Assembly (NCBI RefSeq): GCF_900105115.1
Contig: NZ_FNRV01000001.1
Coordinates: 372,001 to 436,000 of the forward strand
Length of the DNA stretch: 64,000 nucleotides
Source: Pseudomonas mohnii
GTDB lineage: Bacteria > Pseudomonadota > Gammaproteobacteria > Pseudomonadales > Pseudomonadaceae
Direction: 5' to 3'
The position numbers and the translations under genes were made by a program. Every line of letters begins with the position of its first letter. Positions within the stretch are counted from its first letter, which is position 1. The notes beneath the pieces were generated by a model, which worked only from the letters and a program-made list of their open reading frames with translations, was not told the origin of the DNA and made no database searches. Shown here piece after piece: positions 32,846 to 40,849 of the stretch.

Positions 32846-34675
32846 TCAGAGGGTGGTTTTGAAAGTGAAAGTGACCATGCCGCGATCCTTGAGCTGGGCC
32901 GGGGTACCCGCAAATGCCGTGGTCTGGCCCGGAACGCAGTTGTACTGGCCGTTGGCACCAGGGGCGGCACCATCGCCATGCACCGCAGCGCCGCCGGCAG
33001 ATCCGCAGGTGTCGAAATCGCCGAAGTTATCGACGTATTTGAGATCGAAGCGGTATTGGCTGTGCACGTCCATGCCGACGCCGACCGAGTAACTGCCGGT
33101 GCCTTTGTTACCGCCCAATTGCACGGCGGACTGACCGGCGAGACCGACGTTGTAGCTGACCGGCAGGAACATATCGATGCCGGGAAATACCTGATACCAG
33201 GTCGGGTTGAAGTTCATGCCGATGATGTAGTTGTCCTTGGACACCTTATCGACGCCGTGATACCAGTCCTCGCCCTTGAACAGTTGCTTGTTCTCGGTCA
33301 CGTCGAGCCAGCGGCTATAGCCGAGCTCAACCAGCAACGTCGACGTATCCCATAGAGGCGTTTCGCCAAAGGTGGTCAAACCGTTGAGCACGGCGTGCAC
33401 GGTATTACCCCGCGCGACACCGTTGTCGCCATCAAAGCTGGCTATGAAGCCAGGGGCATTCGCCGCACCCAAGGTCGGGTTGACGGTGGCCGGCACGCTG
33501 GACAGTGGCATGTTGTGGCGATAGTTCAGATCGAAACCGACACTCACACCTGCGACGTTTTTCGACAGGCTGAACCCATAGACGTCGATGTCATCCACGT
33601 AGAACTGGTTGTAACTGCCGGCATTGCCCGAAGCCAGTTGAGCCGGGCCGACGGCGACCGGTTGCAGCACCAGGTTGGGCAGGATGTCCGAAGTCTTGCG
33701 GTAGTAAACGCCCATGGTGCCGTCGAGCCACGCCGGGCTCCACTTGGCCATCAGACCGAAGTCGCCACTGTTATGAGGGGTGTAGGTGTGGCCGTTGGTC
33801 AGGCGCAGGAACTGATTGGCGCCCAACGGTCCCGGGGTACCGAAACGTGGATTCTGCGCAGCGATCAGCGACAGGTTATGCCCGCCACTCTGCAGGCCGT
33901 CGTTGAATCCCAGGTACGTGCCTGACTCCGGCAGACGCGCGGCGTCCCAGTCGAGGAAGTACTGCGCGGCGAGGGTCAGTTCCGGGTTGACGGTAAAGCT
34001 TGTGGACAGCTGGTTACGCGGAATGAACAACTCTTTGGCTTCGGTGCCCGGTACAGCCAGTGCCTTGGACAAATCCAGGCCTGACTGGCCATAACTGTTG
34101 CCGTGGGCAAAGGCCAGCACGCTTTCACCCCAATACAGCGTGTGTTTGCCGGCCTTACCGCTCAACAGGGATTCGTCGCCGATCTCGGTACTGCCGAAGA
34201 CAAAGGCGTCGAGAATTTCCGAGGACGGACCATTGTAGTAACGGTCGGCATAGCCGCTCTGATGGTTGGCGTCGGGCTTGCCATTATTCAGCTGGTTGGT
34301 CGATGGGTTGAAGCTGCCCACATCTTCATAGGCATGGTCGTACCAGCTGTTGGCACTGACCCGAAAGCCCATCTGTTTCTTGTACACCACGTCCAGTTCC
34401 GACAGCACATCGAGGCGCTGGGCAACAGGGCTGCCGGAAGAGAAATTGCGATTACCGTCGTTGTTATTCCACGAGTTGGCCAGTTTGCTGTTCGGCGCTT
34501 CGACCCGCTGGGCGTAGTTGAATTTCAAGGTGTTGTCGAAGCGAACCGAAACGTCCTCATTTCCGGTATCGAACTCGAACGCCTGCACAGGCGTCATTCC
34601 CAACCCGGCGAAAACCGCCGATGCCAGCAGCCCGCGCCGCAGATTTGGATGGCAGATCTTATTGTTGTTATTCAT
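32846..34675 (-). CDS. DUF1302-family outer-membrane protein, 609 aa
   Basis: Signal-type N-terminus LLASAVFAGLGMTPVQA. The rest alternates short amphipathic strands (VRFDNTLKFNYAQRVEA, GFRVSANSWYDHAYED, VGFDLNYRHNMPLS) and ends with MVTFTFKTTL, a beta-barrel terminus. First gene of the DUF1302-DUF1329-YCF48-RND operon. A long-range channel for a hydrophobic substrate is inferred from this conserved gene set; the family has no fixed function. Confidence 0.92.
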   Translation of the reverse strand: MNNNNKICHPNLRRGLLASAVFAGLGMTPVQAFEFDTGNEDVSVRFDNTLKFNYAQRVEAPNSKLANSWNNNDGNRNFSSGSPVAQRLDVLSELDVVYKKQMGFRVSANSWYDHAYEDVGSFNPSTNQLNNGKPDANHQSGYADRYYNGPSSEILDAFVFGSTEIGDESLLSGKAGKHTLYWGESVLAFAHGNSYGQSGLDLSKALAVPGTEAKELFIPRNQLSTSFTVNPELTLAAQYFLDWDAARLPESGTYLGFNDGLQSGGHNLSLIAAQNPRFGTPGPLGANQFLRLTNGHTYTPHNSGDFGLMAKWSPAWLDGTMGVYYRKTSDILPNLVLQPVAVGPAQLASGNAGSYNQFYVDDIDVYGFSLSKNVAGVSVGFDLNYRHNMPLSSVPATVNPTLGAANAPGFIASFDGDNGVARGNTVHAVLNGLTTFGETPLWDTSTLLVELGYSRWLDVTENKQLFKGEDWYHGVDKVSKDNYIIGMNFNPTWYQVFPGIDMFLPVSYNVGLAGQSAVQLGGNKGTGSYSVGVGMDVHSQYRFDLKYVDNFGDFDTCGSAGGAAVHGDGAAPGANGQYNCVPGQTTAFAGTPAQLKDRGMVTFTFKTTL

Positions 34676-35007
34676 CTAGCGTGCTCGCCTTCTCTGTGGT
34701 TTCACGAAAAGTCATTCAAGAAAATGCCGATACGGCGAGTGCGCCCTGCTCTAAGGAGCGCACGCCAAATCGGTCGAGGCTGTTGTATCGCGAGGGGTGG
34801 GTGGGTCGCTGGTCAATTGGGCTAATTCATCGGTCAGCGCAATGTGGACGCGACAAAGCGACCCTGCAGGAACTGCCGAAGGGGTGGCCGGTGTTGGGAC
34901 GATCGTTTGTGCTTAATCAATCAAGATCAATAGGTCACAGCCTGCGGCAGCGGCTGCACCGATCGAATGCAGAAGCTGCCGCAGGCGGCGATCTTTGATC
35001 TTGCGTT
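34676..35007. other. intergenic region with long inverted repeat
   Basis: Upstream region of the DUF1302 operon and downstream of the AraC gene. GCCTGCGGCAGC (34940-34951) and GCTGCCGCAGGC (34975-34986) are a perfect inverted repeat with flanking AAGATCAA / TTGATCTT. This is the repetitive element type also seen at 38263-38306, and it probably terminates the DUF1302-facing or AraC-facing transcript. No gene is seen in the remaining 240 bp. Confidence 0.55.
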
Positions 35008-36057
35008 TCAACCCTGCTGACGAAAATCCGTCGGTGACAACCCGGTCCATCGCTTGAAGGCGCGGGTGAAGTTGCTGGTGTCGCTGAAACCCAGCAGGAA
35101 GGTGATTTCCGTGACCGGGCGGGACGCCTGGCTCAGGTAGCTGCAGGCCAGTTCCTTTCGGGTGTCATCGAGCAATTGCTGGAAACTGGTACCGCGTTGG
35201 GACAGCTTCAACTGCAGCGTGGTCGGGCTCATGAACAAGGCACTCGCCACCTTGTCCCGGGTGCAGTCACCGTCCGGGAGAAACTCGATGATCTTCTGGG
35301 TCACGCCGGTAATCACGTCGCTTTTATCCAGGCGCGCCAGATAGCTGATGATGATGTTGTCGTTGACCTGCGCCAGTTCCGGGCAGGAACCACTGAGCGC
35401 CTGCATCAAGTCCGCCCTGTCGAAAACCAGCAGGCTGCTGGCCTGGCCGAACAAGACCGGTGCCCTGAACAAGGTTTCGTACGGGGTGGCGCCCTCATGG
35501 GGCATCGGCCGGCGCAACTCCACGCGTACCGGCTTGAATTCCTGCTTGTAGATCAAGCGCATGGTCCGAATCAGGAAGCCGAAAAATGCGTCCTCGGTTT
35601 CGCTGCTGAGCTCGAGCAGATGGTCGAAGCGCATCAGCACGTGTTCGTCAGTCTGAGTGAGGCTGACCTTGGCCACCTGGGACACCAGGCGGAAGTAGCG
35701 CTCCAGGCGTCGGCAGAAGTCCATCAGCGTGCCGCTGGCCGCCAGCGAATAACCCAGGGCATGCAGGTGGGTCAGGTGAATATGCCTGGCCACGGTCAGC
35801 CCGAAATACGGGTTGTTGGTCACATCGACGCAGGCTCGATACAGACGCGTCATCGTCGCCGCCGGCAAGCGGGTCATCGGGTCGGTAGAGACATCCAGTG
35901 GAATGCCCATGGCCAAAAAAATCCGTTTGCTGTCCACACCGCTGGCGTCCAGCGCCCGGGCAATTGCCACGGTATAGCTGCCAATGGTCGTGGGTTGTAA
36001 CGCCTCTTCACGCAACGAAATATCGTCGCCCGGCGTCTCCGTGTTCGAACCTGACAT
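35008..36057 (-). CDS. AraC-family transcriptional regulator (OruR/ArgR-like), 349 aa
   Basis: Start chosen at ATG 36057 (MSGSNTETPGDD), which follows an AAAGGCAGG ribosome site. N-terminal effector domain of the arabinose_bd type (residues about 25-215: ALDASGVDSKRIFLAMGIPL, HLTHLHALGYSLAASGTL). C-terminal double helix-turn-helix: KVASALFMSPTTLQLKLSQR and EITFLLGFSDTSNFTRAFKR followed by WTGLSPTDFR. Divergent from the GMC dehydrogenase gene, so it is likely the activator of the alcohol/sulfate-ester catabolic genes; the inducer is unknown. Confidence 0.9.
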   Translation of the reverse strand: MSGSNTETPGDDISLREEALQPTTIGSYTVAIARALDASGVDSKRIFLAMGIPLDVSTDPMTRLPAATMTRLYRACVDVTNNPYFGLTVARHIHLTHLHALGYSLAASGTLMDFCRRLERYFRLVSQVAKVSLTQTDEHVLMRFDHLLELSSETEDAFFGFLIRTMRLIYKQEFKPVRVELRRPMPHEGATPYETLFRAPVLFGQASSLLVFDRADLMQALSGSCPELAQVNDNIIISYLARLDKSDVITGVTQKIIEFLPDGDCTRDKVASALFMSPTTLQLKLSQRGTSFQQLLDDTRKELACSYLSQASRPVTEITFLLGFSDTSNFTRAFKRWTGLSPTDFRQQG

Positions 36058-36268
36058 GTGCCTGCCTTTAGTGGATGCGAACGTCGATACTCGCTCCCGA
36101 TCATGCATCGGTCAATGATCAGGCCGGAACATGTCCACGTCGTTCCGATGCTTGGCGTGATAGTCACCTGCCCCGCTGACCAGCGAATTCATTCTATTGA
36201 CCAGTGACAAACCGGCCAGATGCTCACAATGCGCTCAAGTTATGCCTCGAATAAAGAGAAGAATAAGC

Positions 36269-37930
36269 ATGAACCTGAACGCAGAATTCGATTACATCGT
36301 GATCGGCGCGGGCGCTGCCGGCTGTGCAGTCGCCAGTCGACTGTCGCAGGACCCGTCTATTTCGGTGTGCTTGCTGGAAGCCGGTGGCCCCGATACCCAT
36401 CCGCTGGTGCACATGCCCGCCGGTGTCGCCGCCATGGTGCCCACATCGATCAATAACTGGCAGTACCAGACAGTGCCGCAACCGGGCTTGAACGGCCGTG
36501 TCGGCTATCAGCCACGGGGCAAGACCCTGGGCGGTAGTTCGTCGATCAACGCCATGGCCTACCACCGTGGTCATCCTGAAGATTTCAACCGCTGGGCGGC
36601 ACTGGGCAACCCGGGCTGGAGCTACCAGGAGGTGCTGCCGTTCTTCAAGCGCGCCGAGCACAACGAACACTTCAAGGATGAGCTGCACGGACAGCACGGC
36701 CCGCTCAACGTGCGCTTCCACTCCTCGCCCAACCCGTTCGGCGAAACCTTCGTCGAGGCCGGCCTGCAGGCCGGTTACCCGGCTTGCCCGGACCAGAACG
36801 GCGCAAACATGGAAGGCTTCGGTCGAGTCCAAGTGATGCAAAAGGACGGACAGCGTTGCAGCGCGGCCAAAGCCTACCTCACGCCTAACCGTCACCGGGC
36901 CAATCTGCGCATAGAAACCCATGCCCACGCCACGCGCATCATTTTCGAGGGCAAGCGCGCCGTCGGCATTGAGTTCGTGCAAAAAGGCGTCAAGCGCTCC
37001 CTGCGGGCGCGGCACGAACTGATCCTGAGTTCCGGCGCCTTCAACTCTCCGCAACTGTTGTTGCTGTCCGGTGTAGGCCCTGCCGGCGACTTGCTCAAAC
37101 TTGATATCCCGGTGGTACATGAACTGCCAGGCGTGGGCCAGAACCTGGTCGATCACATCGATTACGTGCACTCCTACCGCGTCAAGTCGCGCAAACTGAT
37201 CGGCCTGTCGCTGGCGGGCATCTGGGACATGGCCAAAGCCGTCATGGGCTACTGGCGCCATCGCACGGGCCCGCTGACCACCAATTTTGCCGAGGCCTGC
37301 GCTTTCGTCAAAACCCGTTCGCCGTTGCCACAGGCCGATATCGAACTGGCCCTGACCGTCGCCATGTTCGCCGACCACGGCCGCACGCTGTATCGCGGTC
37401 ACGGCCTCAGTGTGCATGCCTGCCTGCTGCACCCCAAAAGCGTCGGACAACTGAAACTGACGAGCGCCGACCCGATGGAGCCACCGCTGATCGACCCGGC
37501 GTTCCTGACCCACCCAGACGACATCAAGACGCTGATCGACGGCTATCGCGTGATCGAAAAGGTCATGGGGACCAAAGCCTTCAAGGCCTTCAATCCGCGA
37601 AGTGTGATTGAAACGCCGATGAGCACCGACGCCGAGATCGAACAAGTGCTGCGCAATCGCTCCGATACCCTGTATCACCCGGTGGGCACCTGCAAAATGG
37701 GCAGCGACGACATGGCCGTCGTCGACGCGCGCTTGAAAGTGCATGGCCTGGAAGGCTTGCGAGTCGTCGATGCCTCGATCATGCCGACTATCATTGGTTG
37801 TAGCACCACTGCCGCCACCATAATGATCGGCGAAAAAGCCGCCGATTTTATCCGCCAGGATCGCGAAGCCAGCACCGCCGCTTCATCGGAGGACAACCAT
37901 GAATCCAGCACGCGCCATCACCCCGCATAA
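36269..37930 (+). CDS. GMC-family alcohol dehydrogenase (choline dehydrogenase-like), 553 aa
   Basis: ATG at 36269 directly precedes the FAD-binding motif DYIVIGAGAAGCAVASRLSQ; the longer frame upstream is unnecessary. Further GMC signatures: PRGKTLGGSSSINAMAY and ILSSGAFNSPQLLLLSGVGP, and the C-terminal catalytic region NRSDTLYHPVGTCKMG with active-site His, then VVDASIMPTIIGCSTTAATIM. No signal peptide, so it is cytoplasmic. Oxidises a primary alcohol to the aldehyde and passes electrons to a quinone or other acceptor. With the aldehyde dehydrogenase at 42693-44156 it could process alcohols released by the sulfatases. Confidence 0.92.
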   Translation: MNLNAEFDYIVIGAGAAGCAVASRLSQDPSISVCLLEAGGPDTHPLVHMPAGVAAMVPTSINNWQYQTVPQPGLNGRVGYQPRGKTLGGSSSINAMAYHRGHPEDFNRWAALGNPGWSYQEVLPFFKRAEHNEHFKDELHGQHGPLNVRFHSSPNPFGETFVEAGLQAGYPACPDQNGANMEGFGRVQVMQKDGQRCSAAKAYLTPNRHRANLRIETHAHATRIIFEGKRAVGIEFVQKGVKRSLRARHELILSSGAFNSPQLLLLSGVGPAGDLLKLDIPVVHELPGVGQNLVDHIDYVHSYRVKSRKLIGLSLAGIWDMAKAVMGYWRHRTGPLTTNFAEACAFVKTRSPLPQADIELALTVAMFADHGRTLYRGHGLSVHACLLHPKSVGQLKLTSADPMEPPLIDPAFLTHPDDIKTLIDGYRVIEKVMGTKAFKAFNPRSVIETPMSTDAEIEQVLRNRSDTLYHPVGTCKMGSDDMAVVDARLKVHGLEGLRVVDASIMPTIIGCSTTAATIMIGEKAADFIRQDREASTAASSEDNHESSTRHHPA

Positions 37931-38258
37931 ATTGCTGACGGTTTGCACCGTGGTGGAACTCGCCACGGGACTGGCCCTGCTGGCCACCCCCGGTCTGTTC
38001 AGCCATCTGCTGCTGGGGATTGCCGCCACCGACGTGACCAACCTGTTCGCCCGGTTCTTTGGCGTGGCCCTGATCGCCCTCGGCATTGCCTGCTGGCCCC
38101 GGCCGCAAAGCATTGCCGCGATTCGCTCGATGCGCTTCTACAACGGGGTCATTGCGTTGTACCTGGCGTACGTCGGCGTATTCGTCAGCAGCGGGTTGTT
38201 GCTGTGGCCGGCGGTGGTTTTTCACGCCCTGATGACCGCGTTGTTGATGCGTCGTTAA
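37899..38258 (+). CDS. small four-helix membrane protein, 119 aa
   Basis: ATG at 37899 after GGAGGAC overlaps the dehydrogenase end by 32 nt. Hydrophobic segments: LLTVCTVVELATGLALLATPG, then FFGVALIALGIACW, VIALYLAYVGVFVSS, LLLWPAVVFHALMTALL. I do not recognise a named family, but small proteins of this shape are often found beside dehydrogenases. Coupling to the dehydrogenase suggests a membrane docking or accessory role, which is inference. Confidence 0.75.
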   Translation: MNPARAITPHKLLTVCTVVELATGLALLATPGLFSHLLLGIAATDVTNLFARFFGVALIALGIACWPRPQSIAAIRSMRFYNGVIALYLAYVGVFVSSGLLLWPAVVFHALMTALLMRR

Positions 38259-38262
38259 TGTC

Positions 38263-38306
38263 AAAAGATCGCAGCCTTCGGCAGCGCCTGCAGGTGCGAT
38301 CTTTTT
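38263..38306. terminator. REP-like terminator hairpin
   Basis: AAAAGATCGCA (38263-38273) and TGCGATCTTTT (38295-38305) pair, enclosing a GC-rich inner repeat and followed by T. This AGATCGCAGCCTTCGGC-type element is common between Pseudomonas genes and works as a bidirectional terminator here. Confidence 0.7.
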
Positions 38307-38349
38307 GATCTTCCCCCCCCAAGGTCTGTCAATCCAAAGGAGTACTCGC

Positions 38350-39474
38350 ATGGGAGTATTGGACGGCGTTCGTATCGTCGAAATTGCCGGCATCGGCCCG
38401 GGCCCCTTTTGCGGCATGTTGCTGGCTGACATGGGCGCCGAAGTGATTCTGGTCGAACGTGCCGGCAAAGGTGCCGACATGCTGGACCTCGGCAAACACG
38501 CCATCGTCAATCGTGGCAAACAGTCGATAGCCCTGGACCTCAAAGACCCGGATGCCGTCGACGCTGTATTGCGTTTGATCGAAGGCGCCGACGCGCTGAT
38601 CGAAGGCATGCGCCCAGGTGTCATGGAACGCCTGGGACTGGGCCCCGACGCCTGTCTGGCACGCAATCCGCGACTGGTCTACGGGCGCATGACCGGCTGG
38701 GGCCAGCAGGGTCCATTGGCCCAGGCCGCCGGCCACGATCTCAATTACATCGCGCTGTCCGGTGCCTTGTGGTTCAGCGGTGAAGCCGGACAACCACCGA
38801 TGGCTCCCCCAACCCTGGTGGGCGACCTCGGTGGCGGCGCGTTGTACCTGGCGATGGGCATCCTCGCCGGGATTATCAATGCCAGCACCAATGGCGTCGG
38901 CCAGGTAGTGGATGCGGCAATTGTCGATGGCAGCGCCAACCTGATGAACCTGTTGCTTTCGGCACACTCGGCCGGCCAACAACCACTGGAGCGCGGTTGC
39001 GGCTTGCTTGATGGTGCGCACTGGGCACGCACTTACGCCTGCGCCGATGGTTTGTTCGTCAGCGTGCAGGCGCTTGAACCGCAGTTCAACGCCTTGCTGT
39101 TCAACAAACTTGGCCTGGGCGATGACGCGGACTTCAAGAACCCCTACGATCCGCGTTTGTGGGGCACCTTGCGCCAACGACTGGCCACGGTGTTTGCCAG
39201 CCAGCCGCGCCAGCATTGGGTCGATCTGCTCGAGGGCAGCGATGCCTGCTTCGCCCCGGTACTGACGCCCGCCGAAGCACTGACCCATCCGCACATGGTC
39301 GAACGCGGTGTCTACTCTCGCCAGGACGGCCTATTGCAGGCCGCACCGGCGCCGCGCTTCTCGACAACGCCGTCTTGTGCCGGATCAGTACCCAAGCGCG
39401 GCGAACACACGGCACTGATCCTGCGCAAAGCAGGCTTGAACGACGCGCAGATTGCACACCTGATCATCACCTGA
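38350..39474 (+). CDS. family III CoA-transferase / alpha-methylacyl-CoA racemase-like (CaiB/BaiF), 374 aa
   Basis: ATG at 38350 follows AAGGAG (38337-38342). CaiB-type motifs: VLDGVRIVEIAGIGPGPFCG at the N-terminus, LADMGAEVILVER, GKQSIALDLKDP, RMTGWGQQGPLAQAAGHDLN with the catalytic-type Asp (about residue 128), YIALSGAL. The GHDLNY text is shared with alpha-methylacyl-CoA racemases. Such an enzyme would activate an acid by CoA transfer or correct a 2-methyl stereocentre before beta-oxidation, fitting a branched substrate. Sequence alone does not separate the two activities. Confidence 0.88.
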   Translation: MGVLDGVRIVEIAGIGPGPFCGMLLADMGAEVILVERAGKGADMLDLGKHAIVNRGKQSIALDLKDPDAVDAVLRLIEGADALIEGMRPGVMERLGLGPDACLARNPRLVYGRMTGWGQQGPLAQAAGHDLNYIALSGALWFSGEAGQPPMAPPTLVGDLGGGALYLAMGILAGIINASTNGVGQVVDAAIVDGSANLMNLLLSAHSAGQQPLERGCGLLDGAHWARTYACADGLFVSVQALEPQFNALLFNKLGLGDDADFKNPYDPRLWGTLRQRLATVFASQPRQHWVDLLEGSDACFAPVLTPAEALTHPHMVERGVYSRQDGLLQAAPAPRFSTTPSCAGSVPKRGEHTALILRKAGLNDAQIAHLIIT

Positions 39475-39488
39475 TCACCACAAACCCT

Positions 39489-40277
39489 GTAGGAGCGAGC
39501 CTGCTCGCGATGGACGTCAACGACAACGCGGGCTGTCTGAATACCCGCATTGTCCGCACGTTTTTCGCGAGCGGGCTCGCTCCTACAGGGTCCACGCAAA
39601 TCTTTGTGGGAGCGAGCCTGCTCGCGATGGACGTCAACGATAACGCGGGCTGTCTGAATACCCGCATTGCCCGCGCGCTTTTCGCGAGCAGGCTCGCTCC
39701 TACAGGGTCCACGCAGATCCTTGTGGGAGCGAGCCTGCTCGCGATGGACGTCAACGATAACGCGGGCTGTCTGAATACCTGCATTGCCCGCGCGTTTTTC
39801 GCGAGCGGGCTCGCTCCTACAGGGTCCACGCAGATCCTTGTGGGAGCGAGCCTGCTCGCGATGGACGTCAACGATAACGCGGGTTGTCTGAATGCCCGCA
39901 TCGCCCGGGCGTTTTTCGCGAGCGGGCTCGCTCCTACAGGTTCCACGCAGATCCTTGTGGGAGCGGGCCTGCTCGCGATGGACGTCAACGATAACGCGGG
40001 CTGTCTGAATGCCCGCATCGCCCGCACGTTTTTCGCGAGCGGGCTCGCTCCTACAGGTTCCACGCAAATCTTTGTGGGAGCGGGCTTGCCCGCGATGGTC
40101 GTCAACGATAACGCGGGCTGTCTGGATGCCTGCATTGTCCGCGCGTTTTTCGCGAGCGGGCTCGCTCCTACAGGTTCCACGCAGATCCTTGTGGGAGCGA
40201 GCCTGCTCGCGATGGACGTCAACGATAACGCGGGCTGTCTGAATGCCCGCATTGTCCGCACGTTTTTTGCGAGCAGG
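39489..40277. repeat. tandem array of REPIN-like 117-bp units (six full, one partial)
   Basis: Units start at 39489, 39606, 39723, 39840, 39957, 40074 and 40191, exactly 117 bp apart. The last is cut at about 40277. Each unit has a REP (GTGGGAGCGAGCCTGCTCGC), a spacer around GTCAACGATAACGCGGGC, and an inverted REP (CGCGAGCGGGCTCGCTCC). That is two REPs facing each other, a REPIN. The array lies between two convergent genes. Unit 6 has changed both arms of the first REP together (GCGGGCTTGCCCGC), which keeps the stem. No CRISPR-like variable spacers and no transposase are present. Confidence 0.92.
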
Positions 40278-40297
40278 GTAATGCGTCGGGAATGTAT

Positions 40298-40849
40298 TTA
40301 TTGCTTCAGGAATACGGCGACGGGACTGTCCTCGCGCAAGGCGTGGCAGGTGTTGATCAGCCTGCTCGTGGCGTTGCTGTAGACCTGCGTATCCGCCGCC
40401 GTGCGCGGCGCAACCAGCGACCGGGCCATGGGAATGGTCTGAAACGCCGTCGTGGCTATCGGCAGCAGCAGTTCGGTCAGGTGCACACAGCCGCCAGTCC
40501 CGCCAAACAGCTCCTTGATCCGTCGCGAAAACCCCGGACCGATGCGCTCGCCGCAGAGTTTTTCATAGCCAGGCATCGCGCCGCGACATTCGCTGGTGGG
40601 AACATCAGGCATCGTCACATGCACCTCCCGCACGACAAAGTCATCGTCCAGCGTCAGCCGCATGACCATGCCGTGATAGGCCTGCCCCGCCAGCACCACC
40701 CGGCCCTCGGCGAGGGTCACGGGATGCGTCTTGCTGTCGCTCAAACGGCCTTCGATATCCCACAGCCCGTCAGCCCGCAAGAAGCCCTGGCACTCGACCT
40801 TGCGCCGGTGAATCAGGCGCCGCCCCCACTCATCCACTTCATCGTTCAT
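40298..40849 (-). CDS. DUF2889-family protein, 183 aa
   Basis: ATG at 40849 overlaps the TGA of the upstream sulfatase (ATGA), so translation is coupled. The protein has RLIHRRKVECQGFLRADGLW near the N-terminus, DIEGRLSDSKTH, and a conserved CGERIGPGF and GGCVHLTELLLPIATTAFQT. All match the DUF2889 pattern with several Cys and His residues that could bind metal. Function unknown. Strict coupling to a sulfatase suggests a role in the same pathway. Confidence 0.82.
   Translation of the reverse strand: MNDEVDEWGRRLIHRRKVECQGFLRADGLWDIEGRLSDSKTHPVTLAEGRVVLAGQAYHGMVMRLTLDDDFVVREVHVTMPDVPTSECRGAMPGYEKLCGERIGPGFSRRIKELFGGTGGCVHLTELLLPIATTAFQTIPMARSLVAPRTAADTQVYSNATSRLINTCHALREDSPVAVFLKQ

Noticed and set aside
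36224..37744. Minus-strand 506-codon frame opposite the GMC dehydrogenase
   Set aside because: Shadow of the coding strand; no motif or start signal.
39489..40277. CRISPR array
   Set aside because: The 117-bp units are nearly identical along their whole length, with no short repeats separated by unique spacers, and no cas genes are nearby.
39159..40382. Long open frames on both strands across the repeat array
   Set aside because: They result from a 117-bp unit, a multiple of three, being repeated without stops; the protein text simply repeats and there is no family, start site or codon signal.
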